Assembly: GCF_035181385.1 (NCBI RefSeq)
Contig: NZ_JAXCJK010000006.1
Location: 11,076 to 75,075 of the forward strand
Reading direction: 5' to 3'
Origin: Moraxella sp035181385
GTDB taxonomy: Bacteria > Pseudomonadota > Gammaproteobacteria > Pseudomonadales > Moraxellaceae
Length of the DNA stretch: 64,000 bases
Shown here: positions 17,376 to 26,344 of the stretch, in pieces
How the letters are laid out: every line of letters begins with the position of its first letter
Numbering within the stretch: the first letter of the stretch is position 1
Position numbers and translations under genes: made by a program
The notes under the pieces: model-generated
Seen by the model: only the letters and a program-made list of their open reading frames with translations
What the model was told of the DNA's origin: nothing
Database searches by the model: none

Positions 17376-18848
17376 ATGACCGTTGCTACCTTTGATCCAA
17401 AAGCACACAAAAAAATTACCACAATCCAAAACCAATCCCCCAACAACCCATCAATGCTGACAAACACCAATAATTCTGCATCTGCAAATAAGCAAAAAAA
17501 AGTTTACATCACAACCCAAGGCTGTCAAATGAATGAATATGACTCCAAAAAAATGGGTGATGTGCTGGGTGATTCGCATGGCATGGTAATAACGACAGAC
17601 ATTAACGAAGCAGATGTACTTATCATGAACACCTGCTCGATTCGTGAAAAAGCCCAAGAAAAAGTGTTTTCGGAGCTGGGTCGCTGGCGTAAATTAAAAC
17701 TCAAAAACCCAAATTTAATCATCGGTGTGGGTGGCTGCGTGGCTTCCCAAGAAGGCAATAATATCCAAAAACGCGCACCATTTGTGGATATGATATTTGG
17801 ACCCCAAACTCTGCACCGCCTACCCGAACTGTACAATAAATCCATTAAGCAAGCAGAAGAGTTGCCACGCAATCGCATTGGTGTGGTTGATGTCTCTTTT
17901 CCAAGCATTGAAAAGTTTGACTTTTTGCCAGAGCCACGAGTGGAAGGCTACAAAGCCTTTGTTTCCATCATGGAAGGCTGTTCAAAATACTGCTCATTTT
18001 GTGTTGTGCCGTACACCAGAGGAGAAGAGCTGTCTCGCCCACTTGATGATGTGCTTGCTGAGATTGACAGTCTTGCTGAGCAAGGTGTCAGGGAAATTAA
18101 TCTTTTGGGGCAAAATGTGAACGGCTATCGTGGCCAGAAAGATGATGGCACGATTTGCCGATTTAGCGAGCTACTACACTATGTGTCGCATATTGATGGC
18201 GTTGAACGCATTCGCTACACAACCAGCCACCCACTTGAATTTACCGATGACATCATAGATGCCTATAAAAGCCTGCCAAAGCTGGTTTCACATCTGCATC
18301 TGCCTGTACAAAGTGGCTCAAACAATATCCTAAAAGCAATGAAACGCAATCACACCATTGATGTTTATATCAATCAAATCAATAAATTAAAAAATATTCG
18401 CCCCGATTTGCATCTGTCTAGTGATTTTATCATTGGTTTTCCTGGTGAGACGGACGAAGACTTTAATGAAACTTTGCAACTTGCCAAAGAGTTAGATTTT
18501 GACCATTCGTACAGCTTTATTTATTCAAAACGACCAGGTACTCCAGCCTCTGACCTGCCTGACGATGTCAGTCTTGATACCAAAAAAGCACGCTTGGCTG
18601 AATTTCAAGAAGTCATAAAAACCTCCACCTTTGCCAAGACTCGTGCGATGGTTGGTCAAACAGTACGGGTACTGGTAGAAGAACACGCCAACCGCCGAGA
18701 GGGCTATCTGCACGGCACGGCAGACAATACTCGTTCGGTCATTTTTAAAGGTGGTGATGAGTTATTGGGTAAATTTGTTAGCGTTCATGTCAATCAAGCC
18801 ATCAGTATGCACTTGGTTGAAGGGGAACTGGTTGAAATTTTAGATTGA
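17376..18848 (+). CDS. miaB: tRNA-2-methylthio-N6-dimethylallyladenosine synthase
   Basis: Radical SAM methylthiotransferase that converts i6A37 to ms2i6A37 in tRNAs. ATG 17376 follows GGAGA by five bases and gives 490 residues. The N-terminal UPF0004 domain has TQGCQMNEYDS and NTCSIREKA; the radical SAM motif is CSKYCSFCVVPYTRG (CxxxCxxC); a TRAM domain follows in the last 70 residues. The first 40 residues are a low-complexity Asn/Ser extension before the core, longer than in E. coli. Confidence 0.96.
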   Translation: MTVATFDPKAHKKITTIQNQSPNNPSMLTNTNNSASANKQKKVYITTQGCQMNEYDSKKMGDVLGDSHGMVITTDINEADVLIMNTCSIREKAQEKVFSELGRWRKLKLKNPNLIIGVGGCVASQEGNNIQKRAPFVDMIFGPQTLHRLPELYNKSIKQAEELPRNRIGVVDVSFPSIEKFDFLPEPRVEGYKAFVSIMEGCSKYCSFCVVPYTRGEELSRPLDDVLAEIDSLAEQGVREINLLGQNVNGYRGQKDDGTICRFSELLHYVSHIDGVERIRYTTSHPLEFTDDIIDAYKSLPKLVSHLHLPVQSGSNNILKAMKRNHTIDVYINQINKLKNIRPDLHLSSDFIIGFPGETDEDFNETLQLAKELDFDHSYSFIYSKRPGTPASDLPDDVSLDTKKARLAEFQEVIKTSTFAKTRAMVGQTVRVLVEEHANRREGYLHGTADNTRSVIFKGGDELLGKFVSVHVNQAISMHLVEGELVEILD

Positions 18849-19188
18849 TATTGATGATGGATTTGATGATAATACACTGGCACTGGCACTGGCATGAAAG
18901 CTGATTTTTAGCAATTCACCAAATCATTAATTTGCCAACAAGAATCTAAAACGCTGACACATTAGCCTGTAATGCTTTTTCTACAAAATACCTACATTTG
19001 AGCAAAATTTGCATCTTGTTCATTTTTTAAGCTGTGCTACAATCATGATATCAGCATCAGCACTTGTCAGTTACGCTGATTTACTTTTTTATCCTTATGT
19101 TTTATTCTTTGAAACAAACATCAAAGAATAAAACATAAAAGTGCTAAACCACCATCAAATCAACCACAATCAATTTAAGGATAGTATC
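18849..19188. other. Intergenic region with an 18-bp perfect inverted repeat
   Basis: No gene. TACAAT near 19037 is a possible -10 box. The region ends with a perfect inverted repeat (arms 19095-19112 and 19121-19138, 8-base loop) about 50 bases upstream of the DUF2789 start. It has no T-run on the plus strand, so it is not a standard terminator in that direction. Confidence 0.6.
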
Positions 19189-19437
19189 ATGCTAGGCGAT
19201 ATTGACTACGACATCAATCAACTTTTTGCTCAATTGGGTCTTGAAAGCACGGATGAGGCAGTTGAAACATTCATCAAAGCACATCAACTTCCCCAAGAAA
19301 CTAAGCTGACAGATGCACCATTTTGGAACGAACAACAACGCAACTTTTTAAAAGAAGAATATAAACTAGACGCTGTATGGTCATTAACCATTGATGAATT
19401 AAATACTCGCCTGCACGAAGAGGCTATGTCAGAGTAA
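19189..19437 (+). CDS. DUF2789 family protein
   Basis: A small soluble protein of 82 residues from ATG 19189, preceded by TAAGGA. The sequence contains DINQLFAQLGLESTDEAVETFI and an acidic FWNEQQRNFLKEEYKLDAVWS segment, which I recognise as the DUF2789 pattern. The family function is unknown. The frame extends upstream to a GTG at 19141, but the ribosome site supports the shorter form. Confidence 0.75.
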   Translation: MLGDIDYDINQLFAQLGLESTDEAVETFIKAHQLPQETKLTDAPFWNEQQRNFLKEEYKLDAVWSLTIDELNTRLHEEAMSE

Positions 19438-19674
19438 AGGTTGGTTTTTATTTTTATCAATCCTTGTTTTTGCAGGGATTTATATTAATTTTTATTAAAA
19501 ATACCACTTTTTAAAAATGCCAAGGCGGACAACATCATCAAAGTTGTCTGCTATCAACATCAACATTTATTGTAGAAAGCAAAATTGAATACGGCAAAAG
19601 CCAAAACACATTGGTCAATGCCAAAAAAAAATTCATCAAAAACTGTCAATCGATGAGATTAAATAAGGAAAGTC

Positions 19675-21021
19675 ATGGATATAGTCAGCAATACACATCA
19701 TACCCAACACCTCATCATTGGTTTTGGTAAAGCAGGCAAGACTCTTGCTTACACGCTTGGCAAGTTGGGAAAATCGGTGATTCTGGTGGAACAATCATCT
19801 CAAATGTATGGTGGCACCTGCATTAACATCGGTTGCATTCCTTCAAAAAAATTAAGCTTTTTATCAGATAAACCAAACAAAGTTTCTCTGAAGACCGCCG
19901 TTGATAAAAAAGATGAGCTAATCGGCCAACTAAACCGTGCCAATTTTGATAAATTGGATAATTTAGATGGCGTACAGGTCATCACAGGTCAAGCAAGTTT
20001 TTTGGATAAATACACAATAGCAGTTGCAACAAAAAACGAGACCCTTATTTTGACTGCTGATAATATTTATATCAATACAGGTGCACATCACTGGCAGCCA
20101 CCAATTGTAGGATTGTCTGAAAGTCAATTTGTTCACGATAGCACAAGTTTGATGGCATTAAAAAACCACCCTGATGAACTGATCATCATTGGTGGTGGCT
20201 ATATCGGCTTGGAATTTGCTTTTACTTTTGCAGGATTTGGCAGTCGTGTTACAATTTTAGAATCTAACAATGCTTTTTTGCCTAAAGAAGATGAGGACAT
20301 TCGTCGTAGCCTACTTGACATCATGCACAGCAAACACATTGAGGTCAAAACTGGCATTCAGATAGAAAGCGTCAGCGATGATGATAACCAAGCAATCATC
20401 ACAACCAGTCAAGGCGTATTGACCGCCAATGCAGTACTGGTTGCCACAGGTCGCCGAGCAAACACGCATGGATTGGGCTTGGATAATGCAGGCATAAACC
20501 TGACCGATAAAGGATTTATTGCTGTCAACGAACACTTACAAACCAGCCAACCTCACATCTACGCAATGGGCGATGTTGCAGGCTCTCCACAGTTTACTTA
20601 TATCTCGCTTGATGACTATCGTGTGGTAAAAAGCCATCTGCTGGGTGATGGTTCATACACCACCAAAGGTCGCACTTTTCCTTATGCTGTATTCACCCAC
20701 CCACCTTTGGCAGCGGTTGGATTGACCGAAAAAACCGCCAAAGAGCAAGGTCTGACAATCAAAACTGCCAAGCTGTATGCCAATAGCATTCCTAAAGCCA
20801 AAATTAATGAGCAAACGGACGGTATTTTAAAAGCCGTAGTTAATGTTGAAAATGATGAAATATTAGGCGTGCAACTTTTGTGTGAAAACAGCCATGAGAT
20901 GATTAACTTCATGGATTTAGCAATTCGACAGGGCATGACTGCAAGCGACATTGCCAACCATATTTTTACCCACCCCACCATGTCTGAAGCATTAAATGAC
21001 CTATTTGGGTCAATTGAATGA
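19675..21021 (+). CDS. RclA-like pyridine nucleotide-disulfide oxidoreductase
   Basis: A 448-residue flavoprotein of the class I disulfide reductase family. It has an FAD motif (IIGFGKAGKTLAYTLGKLGK), the redox-active pair in GGTCINIGCIPSKK (C-x4-C), an NAD(P) motif GGGYIGLEFA, a second FAD motif YAMGDVAG, and the C-terminal dimer-interface segment FTHPTMSEALND. The unusually short distance after the active site and the CIPSKKL context resemble RclA, the reactive chlorine resistance flavoprotein, more than lipoamide dehydrogenase or mercuric reductase. The rhodanese gene follows closely. Confidence 0.8.
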   Translation: MDIVSNTHHTQHLIIGFGKAGKTLAYTLGKLGKSVILVEQSSQMYGGTCINIGCIPSKKLSFLSDKPNKVSLKTAVDKKDELIGQLNRANFDKLDNLDGVQVITGQASFLDKYTIAVATKNETLILTADNIYINTGAHHWQPPIVGLSESQFVHDSTSLMALKNHPDELIIIGGGYIGLEFAFTFAGFGSRVTILESNNAFLPKEDEDIRRSLLDIMHSKHIEVKTGIQIESVSDDDNQAIITTSQGVLTANAVLVATGRRANTHGLGLDNAGINLTDKGFIAVNEHLQTSQPHIYAMGDVAGSPQFTYISLDDYRVVKSHLLGDGSYTTKGRTFPYAVFTHPPLAAVGLTEKTAKEQGLTIKTAKLYANSIPKAKINEQTDGILKAVVNVENDEILGVQLLCENSHEMINFMDLAIRQGMTASDIANHIFTHPTMSEALNDLFGSIE

Positions 21022-21061
21022 TGACCTGATATTTATAGATGATTTTTACAGAGAGACCAAT

Positions 21062-21439
21062 ATGAAAAAGCCCCTTATTTTACTCATGCTATCAAGCCTT
21101 GCTCTAACAGTAAGCACCACCACGCAGGCAGCAGAACAAACAACCCAAGACACCAAAACACACCAATCGCACGCCAAAAGAGCATCAGGTGTGTGGATTG
21201 ATGTACGCACCCCAGAAGAATACCAACAAGGTCATTTATCTAACACTTATAATGTCGTACCCCAAGACATCGCCATGAAAATTGCCAGCATTGAACCTAA
21301 TAAGCACGCACCCATCAATCTGTACTGTCGCAGTGGTCGGCGTGCCGAGGTTGCTCGCAAAACCTTGATGGATTTAGGCTACACCAATGTAACTAACCAT
21401 GGTGGCTACCAAGAGCTTTATAGCAAAGGTTTGCGTTAA
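21062..21439 (+). CDS. Periplasmic rhodanese-like protein (PspE-like)
   Basis: ATG 21062 gives 125 residues: a signal peptide (MKKPLILLMLSSLALTVSTTTQAAE), then a single rhodanese domain with WIDVRTPEEYQQGHL and the active-site loop YCRSGRRAEVA whose Cys carries the persulfide. It resembles PspE. The gene starts 40 bases after the RclA-like stop, so the two probably form an oxidative-stress or sulfur-handling pair. Confidence 0.85.
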   Translation: MKKPLILLMLSSLALTVSTTTQAAEQTTQDTKTHQSHAKRASGVWIDVRTPEEYQQGHLSNTYNVVPQDIAMKIASIEPNKHAPINLYCRSGRRAEVARKTLMDLGYTNVTNHGGYQELYSKGLR

Positions 21440-21481
21440 TACCCAGTGCTTATCCAATGCTCATATAGTTGCTCTACCAAC

Positions 21482-21509
21482 AAAAAGCCTGATAAATATC
21501 AGGCTTTTT
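21482..21509 (+). terminator. Terminator after the rhodanese gene
   Basis: AAAAAGCCTGATA (21482-21494) pairs with TATCAGGCTTTTT (21497-21509), closing a stem with T-rich sequence downstream. Confidence 0.85.
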
Positions 21510-21675
21510 GTTTGGTTTTTTAGGGGTTGTAGTAGATAAGCCCTAAATCCCACACCATTTTCTCAATATTTTAAGCTGATTAGATGGTGTGGGGTTTGAA
21601 GTTAATCTGGTTCAGTCCCCAATATTTCAACAGCTGCAAATGGGTAAAATCAACCGATAAAGACTCAGAAATAAT

Positions 21676-22458
21676 TTAACGATATTGATTCAACAACTCA
21701 TCAAAATTTTGACTGGTAATTTGTCCAATTTCTTCGCTTGTTTTACCATAAATCTTAGCAAGAGCATCTGCGACATACGGCACATAAGTTGGTTCATTAT
21801 CCTTTCCACGCTTTGGCACAGGGGCAAGATAAGGGCTATCTGTTTCAATTAAAATGCGATCAAGAGGTAATTTGGCAGCGACATCTCGCAACGCTTGGGA
21901 TTTATTAAAACTTATAATCCCAGAAAATGAGACATACATACCCAAATCAAGCACACGCTTGGCAAAAGCATAATCTTCTGTAAAGCAATGAATGATGCCA
22001 TGCTCGCACCTTTCTGCTGTCAGCACATCTAGCGTGTCATGATAAGCAGCTCGGGTATGCACAATGATGGGTTTTTTGGTGGTTTTGCTGGCATGAATGT
22101 GTGTGGCAAAACTGTGTTTTTGAGCTTGCTTTTTAGTTGTATCCCAATAATAATCTAGCCCCGTCTCTCCAAAAGCCCAGACTTTATCATGATTAAAAGA
22201 AATTAACTGCTCGCTTGTAACACCAGATAAATCATGGGCATCTTGACAAGGATGTAAGCCCACGCTCATGCCAATGCACAGCTCATCATCTGACCTATCA
22301 ACCCACGCTTTGATGTCATTAAATTCATCAAAATGGCACATAATCGCCATCGCACGGCTGACCTTAGCCGATTTCATGGCATTTAAAAGGCACTGCGGAT
22401 CATGCTCGTGGTTGTCTAATTTTAAATAGGTTAAATGGCAGTGGCTGTCTGTAAACAT
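21676..22458 (-). CDS. TatD family metal-dependent hydrolase
   Basis: A 260-residue TIM-barrel protein with the TatD signatures: FTDSHCHL at the N-terminus (metal-binding HxH), GETGLDYYW, VHTRAA, IHCFTED, and ETDSPYLAPVPKRGKDNEP. Homologues act as 3'-5' DNA exonucleases or DNases with two metal ions. It lies directly downstream of the MscS-type gene with a 28-base gap, so they may be cotranscribed. Confidence 0.9.
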   Translation of the reverse strand: MFTDSHCHLTYLKLDNHEHDPQCLLNAMKSAKVSRAMAIMCHFDEFNDIKAWVDRSDDELCIGMSVGLHPCQDAHDLSGVTSEQLISFNHDKVWAFGETGLDYYWDTTKKQAQKHSFATHIHASKTTKKPIIVHTRAAYHDTLDVLTAERCEHGIIHCFTEDYAFAKRVLDLGMYVSFSGIISFNKSQALRDVAAKLPLDRILIETDSPYLAPVPKRGKDNEPTYVPYVADALAKIYGKTSEEIGQITSQNFDELLNQYR

Positions 22459-22486
22459 GATATCACTAACTCTTTAAATCATTGCA

Positions 22487-24139
22487 TTATAACGCATTTT
22501 CATCTATTTTTATAGGTTCATCTTTTGTTTTGTCTTGCGGTTTGTCTTTTTGTAAATACATCATTTGGCTAGGCAATGCGTGAGTGATGGCATAATTTTT
22601 AACCTGATTTAAAATATCCAAAATCAGCTGGCTTTGTTTATCATAAAACTCAATCACATCTTTGGCATCAACATAACAGCGTATCTGTACCACAAAGCAG
22701 TCTTGTCGCAATTCAATAATATGCACCTGCGTCCACTCGGTATTAACATACTCATGGCCATCAATGAATGATGGCAGTTCATGAATCATTTTACCAAGCT
22801 CATCAACATCAGTATCTCGAGTGATGTACAGATGGTGCAAAAAATGAAACATATCTCGTGTGGCATAATTTTCAATCTGCATTGATGAAAAATCACCATT
22901 TGGCACAGTTACCACCGTTCTATTTAATGTCCTAATTCGACTAGAACGAATGCCAATATCTATCACCGTGCCTTCTAAATTGCCAAAGCGACAATAATCG
23001 CCCACCCGCACAGGTCGGTCAGCAACCACAACAACCGAGCCAATCAGGTTTTCTATGGTCTTTTGGGCACCAAAAGCAAGTGCCAAACCACCCACCCCTA
23101 AAGCTGCAATACCTGTCGTCAAATCAAAACCAAAACTGCCCAAAATAATGATGATTGCCAAAATAAGCATTAATGCTTTGGCAACTTTTCTTATCAGGCT
23201 TAAAATCGATACCTGCTCAGGGCTGTTACGCTTTAAGCTTATCGCTTCGGCACGGTTAAACAAAGCATCAATCAACCGCAGTACAAGCCACGCCGATGCA
23301 CCCCAAGCAATGATGTCCTTAAACCGCCCAAAAGAAGAACGCAAAGTTACAGGTACGCCTGCCTTTAGCATGATCTCAGGCAAGAACATCGCCACGATGA
23401 TGAGTGATAAGGGCATGATGACAGTTGGTGTTACTCGATAGGCTTTGCCTGTTGTGCTTTGATACAATAGCTTGGTTACCCAATAAAACAACCATACCAA
23501 CACATAAACACATAGGTATGCTCCCAACACCAAAATAACAAGTGCGACAACATCACCAACATTTGCTCCAAACGCATGGTATTTGGACAGCTTATCTAGT
23601 CTCATTTTTTGAGCCAGCGTAGGTGCAGACTTGGTAATTTGTGGAAGTACAGACAGCGTCTCTGCAGAAAATTGCCAATACACCGTACCGTCATCACTTT
23701 CATGACGCACCATTAAAATGTCAATCGGTTCATCATTATCCAAATAAATTTCGCCGACTTTATCAATATTACTTGGCAAATTATCCGATAAATTTCCTAC
23801 AGTTTCGCCACTGATTTGCAAATCAGCATCAAGTCGCCCACCAGCATCTAACGCTCGTTTAAAATGCTCAACAACATCAACATCAGTGGCTTTCGTCTTT
23901 GATAAATAATGCCCATCAAGATAATTTAATGCCAAAACTGCATCGTCATCACGAATGGCATTCATAAAGCCCTGCACCGCACCCCTTGGTGTATCACGCC
24001 CAAAAGTATCTTTGGCCTGTGATGTGCTTTGTGCAGTGGCGGAATTTAACACACTGGCGGCAGGGTTGGCATGGCTCATCTGGTTTGACAAAACTCCCCA
24101 AATTACCATCAATAAAAGCATTACTACTTTAAGACGCAT
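22487..24139 (-). CDS. Mechanosensitive ion channel, MscS family
   Basis: A 550-residue membrane protein with an N-terminal signal-like segment, a soluble periplasmic region to about residue 190, several membrane helices, and the MscS pore helix and beta domain (VGGLALAFGAQKTIENLIGSVVVVADRPVRVGD). It is longer than E. coli MscS (286 residues) and so belongs to the group with extra N-terminal domains. It protects the cell during osmotic downshock. The C-terminal tail is Lys/Asp-rich. Confidence 0.88.
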   Translation of the reverse strand: MRLKVVMLLLMVIWGVLSNQMSHANPAASVLNSATAQSTSQAKDTFGRDTPRGAVQGFMNAIRDDDAVLALNYLDGHYLSKTKATDVDVVEHFKRALDAGGRLDADLQISGETVGNLSDNLPSNIDKVGEIYLDNDEPIDILMVRHESDDGTVYWQFSAETLSVLPQITKSAPTLAQKMRLDKLSKYHAFGANVGDVVALVILVLGAYLCVYVLVWLFYWVTKLLYQSTTGKAYRVTPTVIMPLSLIIVAMFLPEIMLKAGVPVTLRSSFGRFKDIIAWGASAWLVLRLIDALFNRAEAISLKRNSPEQVSILSLIRKVAKALMLILAIIIILGSFGFDLTTGIAALGVGGLALAFGAQKTIENLIGSVVVVADRPVRVGDYCRFGNLEGTVIDIGIRSSRIRTLNRTVVTVPNGDFSSMQIENYATRDMFHFLHHLYITRDTDVDELGKMIHELPSFIDGHEYVNTEWTQVHIIELRQDCFVVQIRCYVDAKDVIEFYDKQSQLILDILNQVKNYAITHALPSQMMYLQKDKPQDKTKDEPIKIDENAL

Positions 24140-24372
24140 TCATTTACACCGTTTTTTTAAACCTAGTATTAAATTAGGGCGTGATGCCACAAACAACAAA
24201 TTGCCATGCTATCAACTTTTAACAGCAAACACAAGCCAAAATCTTTAAGCGACCAATGCTATATCAATGACAATAAAAAGTATTTTTGGTATTTTATCAT
24301 CATGCCAAACACCTTAAAAAAACACCCACCAACCAATGAGAGATTTTGATTTCTAAAATACCCAAGATTTGC

Positions 24373-24378
24373 TATAAT
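24373..24378 (+). promoter_or_regulatory. -10 box of the ahcY transcript
   Basis: TATAAT at 24373-24378 places the transcription start near 24385, right before the 5' strand of the riboswitch. The -35 box is weak (TTGATT at 24346 is too far for ideal spacing). Confidence 0.6.
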
Positions 24379-24388
24379 GTTAGGTCAT

Positions 24389-24482
24389 GCCAAGAGATGT
24401 TGCAGTAAATTTTTCTTAAAAAAATTTATGAGGCTTGGCTTTCTTTGTCCGTTTTGTAGCAAAGAAAAAATTAACGACATCT
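24389..24482 (+). ncRNA. S-adenosylhomocysteine (SAH) riboswitch upstream of ahcY
   Basis: The leader fits the SAH aptamer. P1 pairs AGATGT (24395-24400) with ACATCT (24477-24482). Conserved TTGCA follows P1 and AACG precedes its 3' strand. A pseudoknot pairs GCCAAG (24389-24394) with CTTGGC (24434-24439) inside GAGGCTTGGC. P2 is an AT-rich hairpin (24405-24429) and an optional P3 pairs TTTCTTTG with CAAAGAAA. SAH riboswitches turn on SAH-recycling genes when SAH accumulates. The gene behind it is ahcY, which is the expected target. The ribosome site of ahcY lies about 28 bases after P1. Confidence 0.88.
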
Positions 24483-24523
24483 GCCAATCCGTTTTTTATC
24501 AATTCTTATAAGGAGTGGACGCA

Positions 24524-25888
24524 GTGTCTACATTCACAGATTACAAAGTTGCCGACATCAGCCTTGCCGAATTTGGTCGCAAAGAGATCAAACTTGCCGA
24601 AACTGAAATGCCTGCTTTGATGGGGCTTCGCAAGCGTTATCAAGCCGATGCACCCTTAAAAGGGGCAAAAATTGTTGGCTGTATTCACATGACCATTCAG
24701 ACAGCCGTATTAATAGAAACATTGGTTGCGCTTGGGGCAGAGGTTCGCTGGACATCGTGCAACATTTTCTCCACCCAAGACCATGCAGCAGCAGCGATTG
24801 CAGCAGCTGGTATCCCTGTTTTTGCATGGAAAGGGGAAACTGAGGCAGAATATGAATGGTGCCTAGAACAGCAAATTCACAAAGACGGTCAGTTATGGGA
24901 CGCTAATTTAATTCTTGATGATGGTGGTGATTTGACCGCCTTAATTCACAATAAATACCCACAAATGCTAGCAGGCATTCATGGCATCTCTGAAGAAACC
25001 ACAACGGGCGTACATCGCTTGATTGAAATGCTAAGCAAAGGCACGCTAAAAGTCCCTGCCATCAATGTCAATGATGCGGTTACCAAGTCCAAAAATGACA
25101 ACAAATACGGCTGTCGTCATTCTTTAAATGACGCCATCAAGCGTGGCACAGATATGCTATTGTCTGGTCGCCGTGCACTTGTCATTGGCTATGGCGATGT
25201 GGGTAAAGGCTCAGCCCAAAGCCTACGCCAAGAAGGCATGATTGTGCGAGTCAGTGAGATTGACCCAATCTGTGCCATGCAAGCGTGCATGGACGGCTAT
25301 GAGCTGGTATCACCTTATGTAGAAGGCGATAGTACAAAAGGCGTGAACAAGGCACTATTACAAGATACCGATCTTGTGGTTACCACAACAGGCAACTATC
25401 ATGTGTGCGACAGCGAAATGTTAAAAGCATTAAAGTCTACCGCCGTCGTCTGTAATATTGGGCATTTTGACACCGAAATTGATACCGATTTTATGCGTCA
25501 AAATTGGCAATGGGTAGAGGTCAAACCACAGGTACACCAAGTTTATCGTTCAGATAATGATGGTGATTATCTAATTGTCCTATCAGAGGGACGCCTTGTC
25601 AATTTGGGTAATGCCACAGGGCATCCATCTCGTATTATGGATGGTTCATTTGCCAATCAGGTACTGGCTCAGATTCATTTATACCAAGAAAAATTTGCCG
25701 ACTTGCCAGATGACAAAAAAGCAGACAATTTATATGTCAAAGTACTGCCCAAAAAACTGGACGAAGAAGTCGCAGCGGCGATGGTTGCAGGCTTTAATGG
25801 TGTGATTACCAAACTAACACCAGAACAAGCAGACTATTTGGGCGTAAGCGTAAATGGTCCGTTTAAATCTGATGAATACAAATATTAA
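24524..25888 (+). CDS. ahcY: S-adenosylhomocysteine hydrolase
   Basis: Splits SAH into adenosine and homocysteine with NAD, relieving product inhibition of methyltransferases. GTG 24524 is preceded by AAGGAG with eight bases of spacing and gives 454 residues starting MSTFTDYKVADI; the GTG at 24515 is part of the ribosome site. Motifs: CNIFSTQDHAAAA, LDDGGDLT, EETTTGVHRL, the NAD loop GYGDVGKGSAQSL, and the C-terminal PFKSDEYKY. Controlled by the SAH riboswitch in its leader. Confidence 0.96.
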   Translation: MSTFTDYKVADISLAEFGRKEIKLAETEMPALMGLRKRYQADAPLKGAKIVGCIHMTIQTAVLIETLVALGAEVRWTSCNIFSTQDHAAAAIAAAGIPVFAWKGETEAEYEWCLEQQIHKDGQLWDANLILDDGGDLTALIHNKYPQMLAGIHGISEETTTGVHRLIEMLSKGTLKVPAINVNDAVTKSKNDNKYGCRHSLNDAIKRGTDMLLSGRRALVIGYGDVGKGSAQSLRQEGMIVRVSEIDPICAMQACMDGYELVSPYVEGDSTKGVNKALLQDTDLVVTTTGNYHVCDSEMLKALKSTAVVCNIGHFDTEIDTDFMRQNWQWVEVKPQVHQVYRSDNDGDYLIVLSEGRLVNLGNATGHPSRIMDGSFANQVLAQIHLYQEKFADLPDDKKADNLYVKVLPKKLDEEVAAAMVAGFNGVITKLTPEQADYLGVSVNGPFKSDEYKY

Positions 25889-25902
25889 TCACAACCAAAA
25901 AA

Positions 25903-25937
25903 AAGAAAATGACGACAAAAACTGTTGTCATTTTCTT
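25903..25937 (+). terminator. Terminator of ahcY
   Basis: AAGAAAATGACGACA (25903-25917) pairs with TGTTGTCATTTTCTT (25923-25937) in the short gap before the DUF1294 gene. Confidence 0.8.
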
Positions 25938-25966
25938 ATCTTTATAAAAAAACTTAAGTTTGATTA

Positions 25967-26344
25967 ATGACACAGCCAAAATCACAAAAATCACGCTCAC
26001 GATGGGCGTGCTATTTTGCATCTGTTTATACACTGATTATTATTGGGCTATTTTTTATAAAAATCCTACCAATATCAGTGCCCATCATCTATTTGCTGAG
26101 CAGTCTGGCAAGCTATATACTGTACGCTCTTGACAAAAAAGCCGCCAAGTATGATGAACAACGCACACCTGAACGAAGTTTGCATATGTGGGCATTATTC
26201 GGCGGCTGGATTGGTGGTGCTTTTGCTCAGCACTGTCTGCGACACAAGACACAAAAAACCGAATTTCAGCTTATCTTTTGGCTAAGTATCATTGCCAACA
26301 TTGCTTTTATGGGTTATTTATTTCTGATTGAGCCTTATTTATGA
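25967..26344 (+). CDS. DUF1294 family membrane protein
   Basis: A 125-residue protein with three or four membrane segments and the DUF1294 core motif: YALDKKAA, RTPERSLHMWALFGGWIGGAFAQHCLRHKTQK, ending in a last hydrophobic helix. The family's role is not established; some relatives carry an N-terminal cold-shock domain, which is absent here. The stop overlaps the ATG of rsmE by four bases (ATGA). Confidence 0.85.
   Translation: MTQPKSQKSRSRWACYFASVYTLIIIGLFFIKILPISVPIIYLLSSLASYILYALDKKAAKYDEQRTPERSLHMWALFGGWIGGAFAQHCLRHKTQKTEFQLIFWLSIIANIAFMGYLFLIEPYL

Noticed and set aside
19525..19551. Hairpin GCGGACAAC/GTTGTCTGC before the RclA-like gene
   Set aside because: No T-run and no matching regulatory RNA class; too short to support a call.
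23577..23600. A segment of the MscS gene similar to the bases after the solo CRISPR repeat
   Set aside because: The match is short and broken by indels, with no T-rich motif on the required side, so it is no credible target.
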